Counted from the stretch's first letter, positions 44,801 to 56,999 are shown. The stretch: 64,000 nucleotides of DNA from Ichthyophis bannanicus (GCA_033557465.1 CM066032.1:445282270-445346269); one strand, 5' to 3'. The notes: a model not told the origin generated them from the letters alone. Numbers and translations are program-made.

Positions 44801-44984
44801 CTTCAGGGACACACACAGTTGTAAAATGGCCTACACCTGTGCATGTATACCTGACTTTGCTGTCTGCATGGGGATATGCAGATCTGGTTACTGGGAAATT
44901 CATTTTTCAGGGTGGAGATGGAGCAATTTCAGAAGGCACAGCTGCCTTGTCCCTGGTTTTTGGATGTTCTGCTTGAGAAATCCC

Positions 44985-45335
44985 AGTTTTTTCTTAGACA
45001 TCCCTTCTAAAATGCCACTTCAAGACCCATCTCTTCATCAAATTCTTTGGACTTGATGAGTTAGATTACTCTACATGGCTCACCTAAGTTTATCACCTGC
45101 CCCCCCCCCCCCCAATCCCTAGCAATCTGACAATATCATTGATACTATGACTACAATGTTTTAACCCCAGTTAATGTTTTCTCCCTTCCCAGCTCCATGT
45201 CATACATCCACCCCACTAAACCTAGTTCTATGTATCAGTTCTATGTATAGCAGTTCCTCTGCTGTTAATGTTCTATGTAAACTGCTTTGACTGAAGAAAA
45301 AGCAGTATATAAACTTTGTTAAATAAATAAATAAA
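44985..45335 (+). mobile_element. L2-type LINE, 3' end
   Basis: ATLKCHFKTHLFIKFF (45,011-45,055) resembles the last residues of L2 ORF2. A C-run and a 3' UTR follow, ending GCAGTATATAAACTTTGTTA and AAATAAATAAATAAA. Confidence 0.75.
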
Positions 45336-45412
45336 CTGAATATGTTGTCTGTTTAAAGTTTATATTCAGCCAACCTATTTATTTAAGTGAAATGGCTGAA
45401 AATCTACTCATA

Positions 45413-45727
45413 GGGAGTCTTTTACTACAAGGTGCTATCTGTCAGCACGGGTCTGGCATGTGCTCAAAGCGTGAGTTGGGCCTGTGTTGACAGCTAGAGC
45501 GGGTCTATGACAGTTTTGCCATATTATGTCGCTAGCTGTCCCTGGTGCGCTAGGTTTGTAAGTGGGAAGGTTAGGAGTGGAGGCTGCATACCACTGCAAT
45601 AACCTCAGAACATTCCTTTCCATGTTCTCAGCAGTTAACACAGTGGTGTTGCCCTAACACACCATGACTTCATGCATTATGGGCACATCCAGTGCAACAC
45701 TTCAGTGCCCTTTAGTAACAGAGCCCC
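45413..45727. mobile_element. Harbinger-like MITE
   Basis: GGGAGTCTTTTACTACAAGG at the left and, on the other strand at the right, GGGGCTCTGTTACTAAAGGG are inverted ends with the TTACTAAA core seen in the large elements. ATA follows or precedes each end as a possible 3-bp duplication. No protein is supported. Confidence 0.55.
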
Positions 45728-47027
45728 ATAGTTTTAAACAGAAACTTAGCCATTTAAAAATTATCCATTTGTTTTAATGTTAACCCATCAGGTTATACCA
45801 AGAGTGGCTGAATTTTGCTCCTCTCCCCATAATTTCAGGCTCTTCCCTGGAGCGCCCCAACCTATCTCCAGTTATATGGATAAATTTTGGCTCTATAGCA
45901 ATTTATATGACACGATATTTATGTTATTATAGCATATTATTTTCACCACAAACTACTTATATGCTCAGTACCTACAGCCAACTGTATAAGTAGTTTTGAA
46001 TATCATCAATATTATTTTTAAGTCTAAAAAATTAAACTTAAAAATCAATTGATGTAGTCTATGTGAGAATTACTGGGTAAGAATACCTTGTTAAGAGCAC
46101 TGTGTTCTCTATTGCAAGATATGAGTGCATCGCATATTAATAATAGTGCCACTGTGATTCAAACGAATGAAAGAACTAGGAATACAAAGATGTCCATCTG
46201 ATTCTGTTATTCTCCTCTTCCTTACATAATCTCTGGAGTGCATTGTACTAGGGCAAAAACAAATCTGAGAGAAATACAAAAGAGTCATCCCTGTTGGTTT
46301 TCCTCCCGCAGAGTATTAATAAGTTTTAGAAATCAAATTGCTTTATTAATTTGATTAAGTTGAAGGAAAATGTAAGGCTCCCATGAATAATTCAAATTCC
46401 TGTCATATTCTAGAAAGTGATATGTAAAGCATTTTTATGTCCCAAAGGTCCCCTACAATCTACTGTACGTTTAATTTTCAATAATGTTGATTTATAGTGT
46501 TATAAAGCAAAATAATAAATATAATAAATCGTCCCTATATTTCCTGATATGAATCACTATAAAATAACTGTATAGTTTTACATTTCCAGTATGAAATATT
46601 AAATGCATAAATCAAAACAGGATTATTTTTCATCTGGTATTAGAGAGGATTGTTCCCCAGACTGACAAATTCATTTCCGAAAGAATGTTTCAACAAGAAA
46701 GTCTTGATTGAGTTTATACAGTATAATCCTGATTCCAAGAGAAACAGAATTATGAATACTAACATTCTGACTGTATCACTTAGGTTTTCATTACCACTAG
46801 GGTTTTTTCTAAGCAGTTAACAGGAAGCAAGACAAGACATCCCAAACTTAAAAAATAATAATTTCATAGCCCAATTAGAGAATACACTTGTCATTTTCTT
46901 TTTCTGTATTGCAATGCCTTCATCAAATGCCAAACTAGTATCTGCCATACAGCAACTGATTGTGCTACAGCCGTGCCACCAGACTGGCATTTTGATTACT
47001 TGATTCCACAACCTCCTCCCCCACCCC
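45728..47027. other. Unassigned, AT-rich
   Basis: I see no repeat or gene. It may be single-copy intergenic or intronic DNA. Confidence 0.4.
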
Positions 47028-47440
47028 TCACCCCACACTCATACTCCAACAACTGTAAGAAAGGAAACCATGTGTGAATAACTGGAACCATGAAGGATGC
47101 TCTGCATTTAAAATGTGCTCAGCAACTCTATTTATCTCCTGACTTTTCTCCTGACTCATTTTAGGAGCTTCATTCAAGTCTGAATTTAGCATTAAAGTGA
47201 TCAAATCTAAAATTAAGCCTGTTAAATAAGAGTTTGTTCTTTGTGTGAATGATGGAGTTTCTCCATTGGTATCTATGGAGTCTGGATGAATATTTATTTC
47301 AGGCAGTATATGGTCAATTAGTTCAACAAGAACATATCTAATTATTTCAGATAGTAACATTTTTAAGTGACCCAAACTTCCTACAATATGGGATTTCAGA
47401 AAACTATAACTCAAAATTAATCCAGAAGGGTAGGATGACC
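47028..47440 (-). other. Coding-like open frame, not identified
   Basis: A minus-strand frame runs open from within the SINE edge to a stop at 47,028. It gives ordinary, non-repetitive protein text with amphipathic leucine/isoleucine-rich segments: MLLSEIIRYVLVELIDHILP, TNSYLTGLILDLITLMLN and EKSQEINRVAEHILNAEHP. No LINE or transposase motif is present. It could be a degraded exon or pseudogene of a large helical protein, or chance. TTTCTTACAG near its left end resembles a splice acceptor but would fall inside the frame. Confidence 0.2.
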
Positions 47441-47454
47441 AGTAGCTCAGGTTA

Positions 47455-47672
47455 TGGAGTGGAAGAGTAGCCTACTGGTTAGAATGCTAGCTGGGGAACC
47501 AAGAGACCAGCATTCAATTCCCACTAGTACTCCCTCCATTGTCTCAAAAAAATCCACATTATCAACGTCCTTGTTTAATGTACATTACCAAGTTTAAGTT
47601 ACAATGTCAACCACTTTTGACCAAAAATAATAAAGCAGTATAAAAAACCTGTAAAATAAATAAACATGGCTC
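47455..47672 (+). mobile_element. tRNA-derived SINE, degraded
   Basis: TAGCCTACTGGTTAGAATGC (A box), TTCAATTCCCACTAG (B box) and a shortened CORE part are followed by an AATAAATAAA-like end. It is more diverged than the other copies. Confidence 0.7.
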
Positions 47673-47984
47673 AAGCCTTCATCATGCATTCCTAGTGATT
47701 GCAATGAAATATTACATAAATATCTTCTATTTATTCCTGTGTTATTTTCTACTCTGGAAACTTCTAAACATGACCGACAGTCGCCCAAGAGCATATGGTT
47801 GGGAAGCATGTATCCTTGAAGGATACTAGCAAAAGAAGGAAGTTAGGGCATCCTGATAGGTCCCAATAAAGATAAAAGTAACCCCAATGCCCTTAAGTAC
47901 AGAGCAGACAGAGCTGAAAGATTCCAAGTTACCTCTATCAACTGAGAACCAGATTAATATGAATAAAATACGACCTCCAAAATT
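47673..47984. other. Unassigned spacer
   Basis: Nothing recognised. Confidence 0.4.
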
Positions 47985-50338
47985 TATTTATTTTTTTAGC
48001 ATTCTTTATATACAGCCTTTCGGTTATATCAAAGTGGTTTACATTGAAATAGAACATATATTACATGGACCAGTTTAAAGAACTATACATCTAACTAGTT
48101 ACAACGTTTCAATTATATACAGTAGATTGGTTCTTAGTTTTGTCATCATCTTGTTGCAGAGTTTTAAGAGCTGTAGTGCGTACTTCATAAGTCATTGTAG
48201 TGCTCAGTGAATAGGTATGTCTTTAGATGTTTTCTGAAGTCAGTGGTATCTGAAGTAGCTCTTGGTGGTGTGGGAGTGAGTTCATAGTGCCAGTGAATAA
48301 AATTCAAATACCCTGTGAAGTAGTCGTTGTGAAGAGGTGGATGGTTGAGAGTGTGTTCTAGTGGATTTTCCTCCTCGATCGTGTATCTGGAACTCTTTTG
48401 ATTATTTCATTTAAGCATTCAGTGAAACGGTTATTTATTATCTTGAATGTCATCATTATGGCTTTATATTTTATTCTTGAGTAGATGGGAAGCCAGTGGA
48501 GTTCTTTTAAGGTAGGGGTGATATGATCGTGCTTCTTTGTTCCTGTAATTAGCCTAGCAGCTGTGTTTTGTGCAAGCTGCAGTATGTGAGTTGTGCCTTT
48601 GGGTAGACCCTGGAATATTATGTTGCTATAATCTAGCAGCAGAGTGATTATTTCCTGGCAGACAGATCGGAAGTGGTTTGGTTCTAGTATGGGTCATAAG
48701 TTCTGCAGAATCTTTATCTTGTAGTAGACCTTAGAGGTGGTTTGTTGACATGAGATTGGAGGTTGAGCCTCTGGTCTAGAAGTACACCCAGATATCTCAC
48801 CTCATTCTTGATTGGAATTGAATGATTTCCGATTTGTAAGTTATTTGTAGGGTTGAATGTGGTGTTTCTGGTGATTACAAGGGCTTTGGATTTGTTGTAG
48901 TTGATTAATAAGTTGTATTGTGTCAGCTATTCAGTTATTTCTATCATGCATGAGGAGATTTATTTTATTTATTTATTTACATTCTCTCATATACCGTGCT
49001 ATTCTGCATCAGTGCAGTTTACATTGAACAAACTGAAATTACATTGAACAGAGCATTATAACTTGGAGATAACTATTTTTACAGGGAGCATGGGCTATAG
49101 AGGGTTAAGTGGCTTGCCCAAGACCACAAGGAGCACCTGTGGGATTAAAACCTCCAGTCCTTCCGGCCCAAGGTTGCTGTCCTCTAGTAGGATTTGAACC
49201 CTCGACCTTCTGGCCTGAAGTACCTTGCCCCAACCACTAGGCCACTCCTCCACTCCAAGGTGGAGTGGAGATGGGAGAGAAGTGGAGAAGGGAGAGGTCT
49301 GGATTCGTGGTGTCAATTGATGAATATGGTGGTTCTGTATGATTTTGCAGACAGGCTGTATGTAGATGTTGAAGAGTAAGGCAGATAGTGCCTAGCCTTG
49401 AGGTAGTCCTTGATGTAATGAGAAAGGTCTTGATTTCCTCATCTTAATCTTCACTTCTGTTGTTCTGTCGGATAAGTAGGAGCAGAACCAGGACAGTGGG
49501 GTATCACTTATTCCAATCTCCGACAGCCTGTCTAAGAGTGCGGGGTGTATTATTGAGTCGAATGCCACTATTATATCAATGAAAATGAGTATGAATCCAT
49601 GTTTGATGTTCTCGATCCCTTTAAGGATTGTGTTCATCAGGGATGTGAATAAGGTTTCGACTCTGTGGGATTCTCCGTGTTGCTGTGGATTCAGTGGGAA
49701 GTTTGTGTCTACATGGTCCTATAGTTGACGCTGAACGGTCTTTTCGATTATTTTGGATAGGAGTGGTATGCTGGATATTGGATGGTATGAGTCTGGTGAG
49801 CTTGGGTCGGATGCTGTGTTCTTTAAGAGTGGTTTTATAGACGAGATTTTGAACTGAGGTGGCATAAATCCTTGTGCGAGGGAAAGGTTTACTATTCTGC
49901 AGAGCATTGGTGCCAGCTCTTGCGAAATCTCTTTTATCCAGGTGGTGGAGCAAGGGTCAAGGGGTGAGTTTGTAGTGTTCAGGGCTTTTATTAGGTTATT
50001 GCAGCATTCTTCAGAGATCGAGAAAAACTTTGTCCATATCCTTGGTGAATCTTTTGCTGCAGGTGATGTTGATGAAGGGGGCAAATTTGATATGTTAAGT
50101 GGGCATGCAAGTTCGTTTTGGAGGTAGCTTGTGTATATTTCAGGGGTTAAGGTATCTGCAATGGCATTATGAGGAGTTTTAGTCAGGTCCTTGACTATTG
50201 AGAAGAGTTCTCTAGGGCGGTTCAGTGATTTCATTATGATGTTTGTATAGTGTTGCTTTTTGTGGTCCAAGATCAGCTTGTTGCATTCATATTGCTTTGT
50301 TCTGTACTCCAGATGATATGTCTGCTCCTTGCCTGTAT
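47985..50338 (-). mobile_element. L2-clade LINE, 3' two-thirds, reversed, split by a SINE
   Basis: On the minus strand: the RT start (50,342-49,719) has RELFSIVKDLTKTP, NTTNSPLDPCSTTWIKEI and ISSIKPLLKNTASDPSSPDS YHPISSIPLL-like text. The palm has GFILIFIDIIVAFDSIIHPA (49,600-49,540), then SWFCSYLSDRT and LHQGLPQG (49,500-49,392). After the SINE: YLGVLLDQRL-like text, IIFQGLPKGTTHILQLAQNT, AARLITGTKKHDHITPTLKE, LHWLPIYSRIKYKAIMMTFK. The 3' end is at 47,985 with a T-rich (reversed AAATAAA) tail. It is frameshifted throughout. Confidence 0.85.
48958..49256 (-). mobile_element. tRNA-derived CORE-type SINE, reversed, inside L2
   Basis: The minus strand starts GGAGTGGAGGAGTGGCCTAG at 49,256, has a GGTTCAAATCC B box (about 49,190) and the CORE-like block (49,100-49,130), and ends in TTTATTTATTTA on the plus strand. 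It is nearly the same as the copy in Tc1 (34,837-35,112). Confidence 0.88.
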
Positions 50339-52445
50339 ACAAATGCTAGAAGTGTAAAAAATAAGATGGGATAGTTAGCACTAAATGAAAGGTTAGATAT
50401 AACTACCTGGATTTCAGCAAAGCCTTTGATACTGTCCCTCATAGGAGGCTTATCAATAAACTCAGTAGTCCAAGGTGGCAAACTGGATTAGAAATTGGTT
50501 GACGACAGAAGGTGATGGTAAATGGAACTCACTCGGATGACGGGAAGGTGATTAGCGGGGTGTCCCAGGGTTTGGTCCTGGGCCTAGCACTGTTCAATGT
50601 ATTTGTGAGTGATATTGCTGAAAGACTGAATGGAAAGGTATGTCTTTTTGCAGATGACACGAAAATTTGCAACAGAGTGGACTCCCCCAAGGGAGTGTGT
50701 AACATGAGGAAAGATCTACAAAAGCTGGAAGAATGGTCTAATGCTTTGCAATTAAGATTTATTGTGAAGAAGTGCAATGTCATGCACTTGGGCAGCAGAA
50801 ATCCAAGGGAAATGTACGCGATAGGGGGGCGAGAGGTTGGTGTGCACGGATCAGGAGAAAGACCTTGGTGTGATTAATTCTGTAGATCTCAAGGTGGCAA
50901 AACAGTGCGACAAGGCGGTGGCAAAAGCCAGGAGGATGTTGGGCTGCATACAAAGAGGAATTACAAGCAGAAAGGAAGAGGTACTAATGCCACTGTATAA
51001 GTCACTGGTGAGGCCTCACTTGGAATGCTGTGTTCAGTTTTGGAGACCATATCTTGCAAAGGATGTAAAAGGACTGGAAACTGTTCAGAGGAAGGCAACC
51101 AAAATGATTTGGAACCTGCGTCAGAAGCCTTATGAGAAGAGACTTGAAGACCTAAATATGTACACTTTGGAGAAGAGGAGGGATAGGGGAGATATGATTC
51201 AGACCTTTAAATACTTAAAGAGAAATACTGAACAAACAAACCTCTTCCAAAGACAGGGAAGCTGTAAAACTAGAGGGCATAACATGAAGCTGCAAGGTGG
51301 TAAATTGAAAGGCAATGTCAGGAAATATTTTTTCACTGAAAGGGTGGTGGATGCTTGGAATGCCCTCCCAATGGAAGTGGTGGGGGCAAACACAGTGACG
51401 GAGTTCAAAGTGTCATGGGACAGACACAGTGGGTCCCTTTACAGCAACAGGATAAAATCAAAATAAACTGAACCATCTAATTTCTCAACAAACAGGGGTG
51501 TCTTACACGGAGTGGCAGGTTCACCCCTAAAACAAAGACATGGGGAGGGGTGGCCTGCACGAGTGGCATGTGCACCTACTCCTGCCATCTTACTGGGCAG
51601 ACTAGATGGACCATACTGGTCTTTATCTGCCGTCATTTACTATGTTACTATGTTACTACTGTATGTAATTGCCATCTCAGAGATCTTGTGGAAGGAGGAC
51701 AACCAATTGGACACTGTGATATCTGGGTGCCAACTGTATAGCAATGATAGGGTAGATCAAATTGGTAGAGCGGTTGCATTCTATGTTAGAGAGGGCATTG
51801 AATCACACAGGATTAAAGTTTTTCAGGAAACAAAATACACTGTAGAATCTCTATGGATAAAATTCCATGTAAAAAGGGGAAGGCGATGGCAGTGGAGGTA
51901 TACTACCAACCGCCTGGTCAGAATGAACAGATCAATGATGAAATGCTAAAAGAAAACAGGGAAGCTAACAAAAGTTACAACACAGTAATAATGGGTGATT
52001 TCAATTACCCTGGTATCGACTGGGTCAGTGTCACAGCAGGACATGCTCAGGAGATAACGTTTCTAGATGAAATAAATAACTGTTTCTTGGAGCGGCTGGT
52101 TCATGAAATGACAAGAGGGGAAGCTATTTTGGAACTGGTTCTTAGTGGAACACAGGATCTGGTGCAAGAGATAAAGTTGTTGGGGTCACTTGGCAATAGT
52201 GATCATAGCATGATCGTGTTTGATTTAGTAAATGGAGGGAGGATGGCCAGGAAATCTACAGTATTACCTTTTAACTTTCAAAAGGAAGACTATGATACAA
52301 TGAGGAAAATAGTTAAGAAAAAACTAAAAGGAGTAGCTGCAAAGGATAAAGATTTACATCAAGCATGGGCATTGTTTAAAAATACTATCTTGGAAGCCCA
52401 GACCAGATGTATTCCACGCTTTAAGAAAAGTGGAACCATGCTATA
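50339..52445 (+). mobile_element. CR1 LINE (endonuclease part) interrupted by another CR1
   Basis: The endonuclease opens at 50,339 with YTNARSVKNKM and ALNERLDI, breaks at about 50,401, and resumes at about 51,656 with VIAISEILWKEDNQLDTVIS. It continues to 52,445: VAFYVREGIESHRIKVFQE, VEVYYQPPGQNEQINDEM, TVIMGDFNYPGIDWVS, HEMTRGEAILELVLSG, LGNSDHSMIVFDL, ending RFKKSGTM. All APE-endonuclease landmarks, including GDFN and SDH, are present. The intervening 50,402-51,652 is a 5'-truncated CR1 of similar family. Confidence 0.8.
50402..51652 (+). mobile_element. 5'-truncated CR1, inserted in a CR1 endonuclease
   Basis: It begins at RT block A (LDFSKAFDTVPHRRLINKL, 50,410-50,465). Next come the catalytic FADDTKICNRVDSPKG (50,650-50,695), then a 209-codon frame (50,837-51,466) with AKQCDKAVAKARRMLGCIQR, VRPHLECCVQFWRPYLAKDV, YEKRLEDLNMYTLEKRRDRG and VVDAWNALPMEVVGANTVTE. 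The 3' UTR has CTGGGCAGACTAGATGGACC and an ACTATGTT tail at 51,652. It is among the best preserved CR1 copies here. Confidence 0.88.
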
Positions 52446-53125
52446 GCAAACACAAAATGTTCATCAGAATTGAGCCACATTTCTATTATCGTGGAGAAGC
52501 TGCATTACATTGTTGCATGATTTTGTTACTAAAATGGCTTTACTTTTTCCAAATGCTTCCTCTTTTCTTATTTCAAAATATGTTAGGCAGCAGAAAAAGC
52601 TGTGACTTGCCTTACAACATTGCATGTAATATGAGACACAGCTGACTGGCAGAAAATACACCATACTATACTCCCTTAGATGTGGAACACAATTTGGTGG
52701 CCACATTGACCCCTCATCTTCTTTATGTCTCTGCATCTCAGCTCCCAGGATCTGTGGTTGAATATTCTTTGTTTGGACCTTTAATGAAGATGTGCATCTG
52801 GTTGTGTAAGAAATGCAGTAATGATGCCCAGCCTATGCCACAGCTGCCATTTCAAGGGAAATTAGAGGATGCGGCATATTTTATACCTTCTGAATGATCA
52901 AGGTGAAATCAAGTCTGTGTGCAGACTTTGGGTTTGCACATATGGATTTGTATACATATTATCAGGTCATACATTATATAAAGTTACTCAGTCCACAAAA
53001 TCTTAAACCAGAAGTGACCAAGGTCATGGACAAATATTCCTTTCTGAAGACGAGATGCCAAGAAGAAGAGATCATCAGAAAACTCAGATTCTTTTAAAAA
53101 AAACAATGGAATAATAATCTGGGGC
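52446..53125. other. Unassigned; two adjacent plus-strand ORFs
   Basis: ORFs at 52,682-52,897 and 52,894-53,097 overlap by four bases (ATGA). The first has HLLYVSASQLPGSVVEYSLF and a cysteine pair (CKKC), the second HYIKLLSPQNLKPEVTKVMD. I do not recognise either. They may be a degraded exon or pseudogene, or chance. Confidence 0.25.
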
Positions 53126-53126
53126 T

Positions 53127-53530
53127 GTGTCGTAGTGTGGTGTGCAATGGGAAGGGGTTTTCTGTTCAATCACCAAACAGACAGTAGTTCAAGGAAAACA
53201 AAACTTGTTTTATTCAGACCCATTTGTTACACCTTCACAAAGTGGATCTCCCGGTCCTTCCTCCAGCCCAGTTAAAGTTCCTTTCTTGCCCAGTTAAAGT
53301 TCTATCTTAGTACGGCTTGCCTTGAAAGAACTCCTGGCTCCACGGGCCTCTATTGCTCCTGCAGCCTGCTGGATTTCTAACCTCACCTTGTGAGTCATGC
53401 CCTCCCAGCCTTGCACTCTGGCTGCAGGATCCCTTACAGGGGCCTGTTGATAATCCCTCTGGAGAGGGACGGGCAACACTCTATAGACCCCATAACAGGC
53501 TGAATTTAGAAACTGGAGAATCCTGTTGTT
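53127..53530 (-). mobile_element. Possible LTR, reversed
   Basis: The plus strand starts TGTCGTAGTGTGGTGTGCAA. On the minus strand this would be an LTR end in ...CA, preceded by GGGTCTGAATAAAACAAGTT, a polyadenylation-signal context typical of LTR R/U5 regions. The other limit is unclear and no internal retroviral sequence is seen. Confidence 0.35.
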
Positions 53531-53985
53531 CAGCTTAATAGTATTTGAGTATTTCAGAAATCAAATGAATTTTAAAGGATCTGGGCAGTGTTCTAAAATT
53601 TGCTTTCTCATACAGTAAAGCTTGAAGTCTGCTATGTAACACATAGGTTATTGCTGCAGGCTTACTTAAAACCTGATAGCTTTTATGTCCTATCTTTGGT
53701 AGAATGGGGATGCTGCTGGTGGAGAAGAGGATGGAGAGGGGTGAGATTTTGGTATTGTAAGTTATAAAATATCTGTTTGGATCACAGATTATGTGGAATT
53801 ACACATGAGGATTATTTGCAGTAGATTTGTAGACTGATTTCTTATGGTATTCATGTTGCTCGATTAATTAAAAAGCTTTTCTCTAGAAACACTGAGACCC
53901 AAAAGCGTTACAGCCATGCGGAGGGTACTTTTATAAGAGGGCATTAGGTTTGGAGGTAGAGAAGAAGTCTGTCTGATAAAGACAG
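53531..53985. other. Unassigned
   Basis: No recognised feature. Confidence 0.4.
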
Positions 53986-53987
53986 AT

Positions 53988-54116
53988 AAGGGTAAGTTTA
54001 CAAAGCAGTGGTAGCGGCCTCCGTGCAATATCAGAGCTGTGGCCCCATTGAACTCAATGGGGCTGTGGCTCCAATATCTCACAGAGGCCACTTTCGCTGC
54101 TTTCTAAACATACCCC
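53988..54116. mobile_element. Short palindromic MITE
   Basis: GGGTAAGTTTACAAAGCAGTG at the left is inverted at the right (CTGCTTTCTAAACATACCCC). The centre is also palindromic (GGCCCCATTGAACTCAATGG). At about 125 bp it could fold almost completely. The ends resemble the TTTACTAAA-type Harbinger ends. Confidence 0.6.
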
Positions 54117-55645
54117 ATAGTAGCATAGAAATAGTGCCTAGATTGTGGGCACTGACATTTATGCCTGCTTGAGAACAGGCATGAAAATTAGTTCACAAAG
54201 TATGTACATGCACACACATTTTATAAAACAAAGACGTAAATTGTGACTCCGCCCATGCTGCACTCAAACTCCTCCCTTGGGAACACCTACACGACAAGTA
54301 TGCTACTAGGTGCACTATGCGTACATTTAGGCATCAACTAGTTTTGTAAGAGGCCGTTTACAAATACAAATCAGCTCTTTATGCTCAAAAAAGGTTTATC
54401 ATATTATCCCCTTAATGTAGGGAAAACCAAAATTAGCACATGACATCTTAATATAAAATCTGCCTCTTTACAGATACAATTAGGATTTTAGGTAGAAAAT
54501 TCCATCAGTATATATGGTACATTCAGGCATTTTGTCACTGTTTGTACTAGTCTCAGCTGAGAACAAGCTTTAACTTCAACTGCATGAGTTCTCCTTTCCT
54601 TTAGAAGAAGAAAGGCTCTTTGCTATGGGCAGAAAATTAATTACTGAGCATGAAAAGTGTGAAGCATGCTGTGGTCCCATATTGAGGGGAGCAGCCAAAA
54701 CTGAATCAAAGCCCTTTTCTAGGAACCCTAGAGATAGATGGATGAACACAAACTAGATACTGGAGAACTAACAGCTGCTTTCAGGCTTCTAAACATTCTC
54801 TGTGGCTCAATCATATCTACTAATATGTGAAATATGTAGCCAACAGGGTACATGTAGTTCTTTCAACTGATTTTAATAGCAGCAATTATCTTAAAAGAAA
54901 GAAATTTCTCATAGCACTGCTAAATTGGCGAGCAGAAAAAAGGCAGAGGCAAGGGGTGCACTACCCCAGTGCCCTCCCACAATTGCTGTTCATCATTTTT
55001 TCTTTCAGCTCAAAGCTTGCTCCGTTGTGCTAGAAGTTACAGAGTCTCGTAAAACAATTATGGTTTGACAGTTTAAACGTGTTATTTTGTTCTTTTCAAG
55101 CACAGGTGCCAGCCACCAAGACAAACTGTACCCAGCCATTGCTTCCCCAATCAACGCAGCCATTGTTATCCCAGTGAGAGGGAGACCTAAAAATAAAAGC
55201 CATCTGCTTAAGCAGTTCTATCAGGTTAGGTCATGCCTGATCCTCGGGGCAAACTGCACTGCCCTAATCCCATTAAACATTTCTGCTTGCAGTACAGCAC
55301 AGCATCAAACAAATCTGTTCAAAAATTCCAAGCAACAGAGCAAACAAGAAAAGCGCCAGGGAAGCCCAGTTATGAGAGAGGCTTTTTTTTTTTTACATTT
55401 AGATTCCATATGCTTTTATGTAAGCCGTATAGGAAGTTCTAATATGTGAGTTATAAATATTACTAAATAAAATAAATAGGAAAATTCCAAAAATGAATAC
55501 AGAATGCAAGCTCTGATCAAAACATGCAGATTAGTGCAATGCAATTGTGCTTAATGTATGGTCAGTTATAATGCAGAGTGCTTTATACCATTGTATTTGT
55601 GTATCTTGTGTGCTTTCAGAACATCTTTGTACTGTCTTACTAAGC
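54117..55645. other. Mostly unassigned
   Basis: The small ORFs lack family signs. 54,140-54,360 (TTTATAAAACAAAGACG and TTTTGTAAGAGGCCG) may be another old MITE. A poly-T at 55,384-55,394 is not attached to a recognisable element. Confidence 0.35.
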
Positions 55646-55647
55646 AT

Positions 55648-56365
55648 ATTGGGCCGAATATTGAATTGAACCAGCTGTGCGCCGTTACGGCGCATGGCCG
55701 TCCCCGCTGACCTCTAAACCTGAATATTCAATGCCGGGGTCATATGTGCTCCAGCATTGAATATGCGGGATCGCTGCACATACCCTAGAGCCGCAGAAGC
55801 TAACCGGGTAGATATTGCTCCGCTGCCCAGTTAGCTCCCGGGGTAAAACTAGACCAGCTTTTGCTTTGCATAGTTTTACCTGCAGGTTGCTAACTGGGTA
55901 GCGGTGCAATATCGCCACTACCCGATTAGCAACTGTCACTGCCTCCTCTCCTCCCTGGAATGCCCACGACACGCTAAGTGTTTAGCATCAGGGCATGTAG
56001 GGGAGATAATCTGGGATATTCAGTGATATTAAACGTGTTAGTGCTACTAACTGGAGTGGAGGAGTAGCCTAGTGGTTAGAGCAACTGCTTAGTACCCAGA
56101 AGATCAAGGGTTTAGTTCCTACTAGCACTCCTTATGACTTTGGGTAAGTCCATTTACTCTCCATTGCCTCAGAAGAAAAGGCTGACAATCTACTTCCAGT
56201 GATACATTGCCAAGAAAACCCAGAGGTAGCTGGGTCACTGTGAGTCACCACTGACTTGATGGCACTAAAAATAAAAAGTGTTGCTGAATATCCCATTCAG
56301 CAGCATTTACATGGTTTACAAGTCTGTAAACCATGTAAATGCCTTTTGAATATCAAGCGCGTTAT
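55648..56365. mobile_element. MITE-like repeat, split by a SINE
   Basis: The text returns repeatedly to GAATATTCAATGC/GATATTCAGTG-type motifs (GGGCCGAATATTGAATTGAA at 55,650; GCTGAATATCCCATTCAGCA at 56,283). It is GC-richer than its neighbours. ATGGTTTACA and TGTAAACCAT form a hairpin at 56,311. The ends are not sharply defined. Confidence 0.4.
56045..56275 (+). mobile_element. tRNA-derived SINE with a different tail
   Basis: GGAGTAGCCTAGTGGTTAGA (A box), GGTTTAGTTCC (B box) and CORE-like GGGTAAGTCCATTTACTCTC. The tail here is CACTGTGAGTCACCACTGAC and TTGATGGCACTAAAAATAAA, unlike the other copies, suggesting a separate subfamily or partner LINE. Confidence 0.75.
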
Positions 56366-56999
56366 CTTTATTATCATCAGAAGTTGGCATGATCTTTTGC
56401 AATAACAGTTCAGGCAAGCTCCAAAAGGTGTGGACTACCTGAAATATCAAGCAGGAATAAATAGCCCCCTGCACATGTTCTGCCATTTTTGAGGAGTTTA
56501 TAGCTTTGAGGGCTTGTGTGCATCAGTGATGCTGAGAGCTAAGCTATTGATAGCAGGGTCTCCCAAGATAGACAGGTCTCAGCTGAGGTGCCAGACTAAG
56601 AAAAACTACCCATCTGGGCAGCAACAGAATGGGACGATGTTGTAAGTGGAGGATCACATTTCTGTGACAAATCCAACAACACTGGAATTAACTGCACAGA
56701 AGAAAGGTCTACTTTAATAAAGGTAGACATTAAAACTATATGCCAGACGATCTTAAACAATGGCCCAAGCTATATAAGGCCAAAACATCGGTCTTCCAGA
56801 ATAACAGCCCAAAAGGCTCGTACTAGATAGCTCATATCTCAAAATTGGTCAAGTCATGGCAATATAAACAGCCTTTAAAAAAAAACATACATTCTTCTTT
56901 ACAAATTTCAAGGATATCTATCCTTAACTATCCAGTACCCGACACAATATTGTATTTTGATAAGAAATAAAATATTTATCTGAGTCAGGGGGACATTTT
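56366..56999. other. Unassigned; may contain the PLE 3' region
   Basis: No gene is seen. On the minus strand it follows the PLE endonuclease relic and may be its 3' UTR. Confidence 0.3.
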
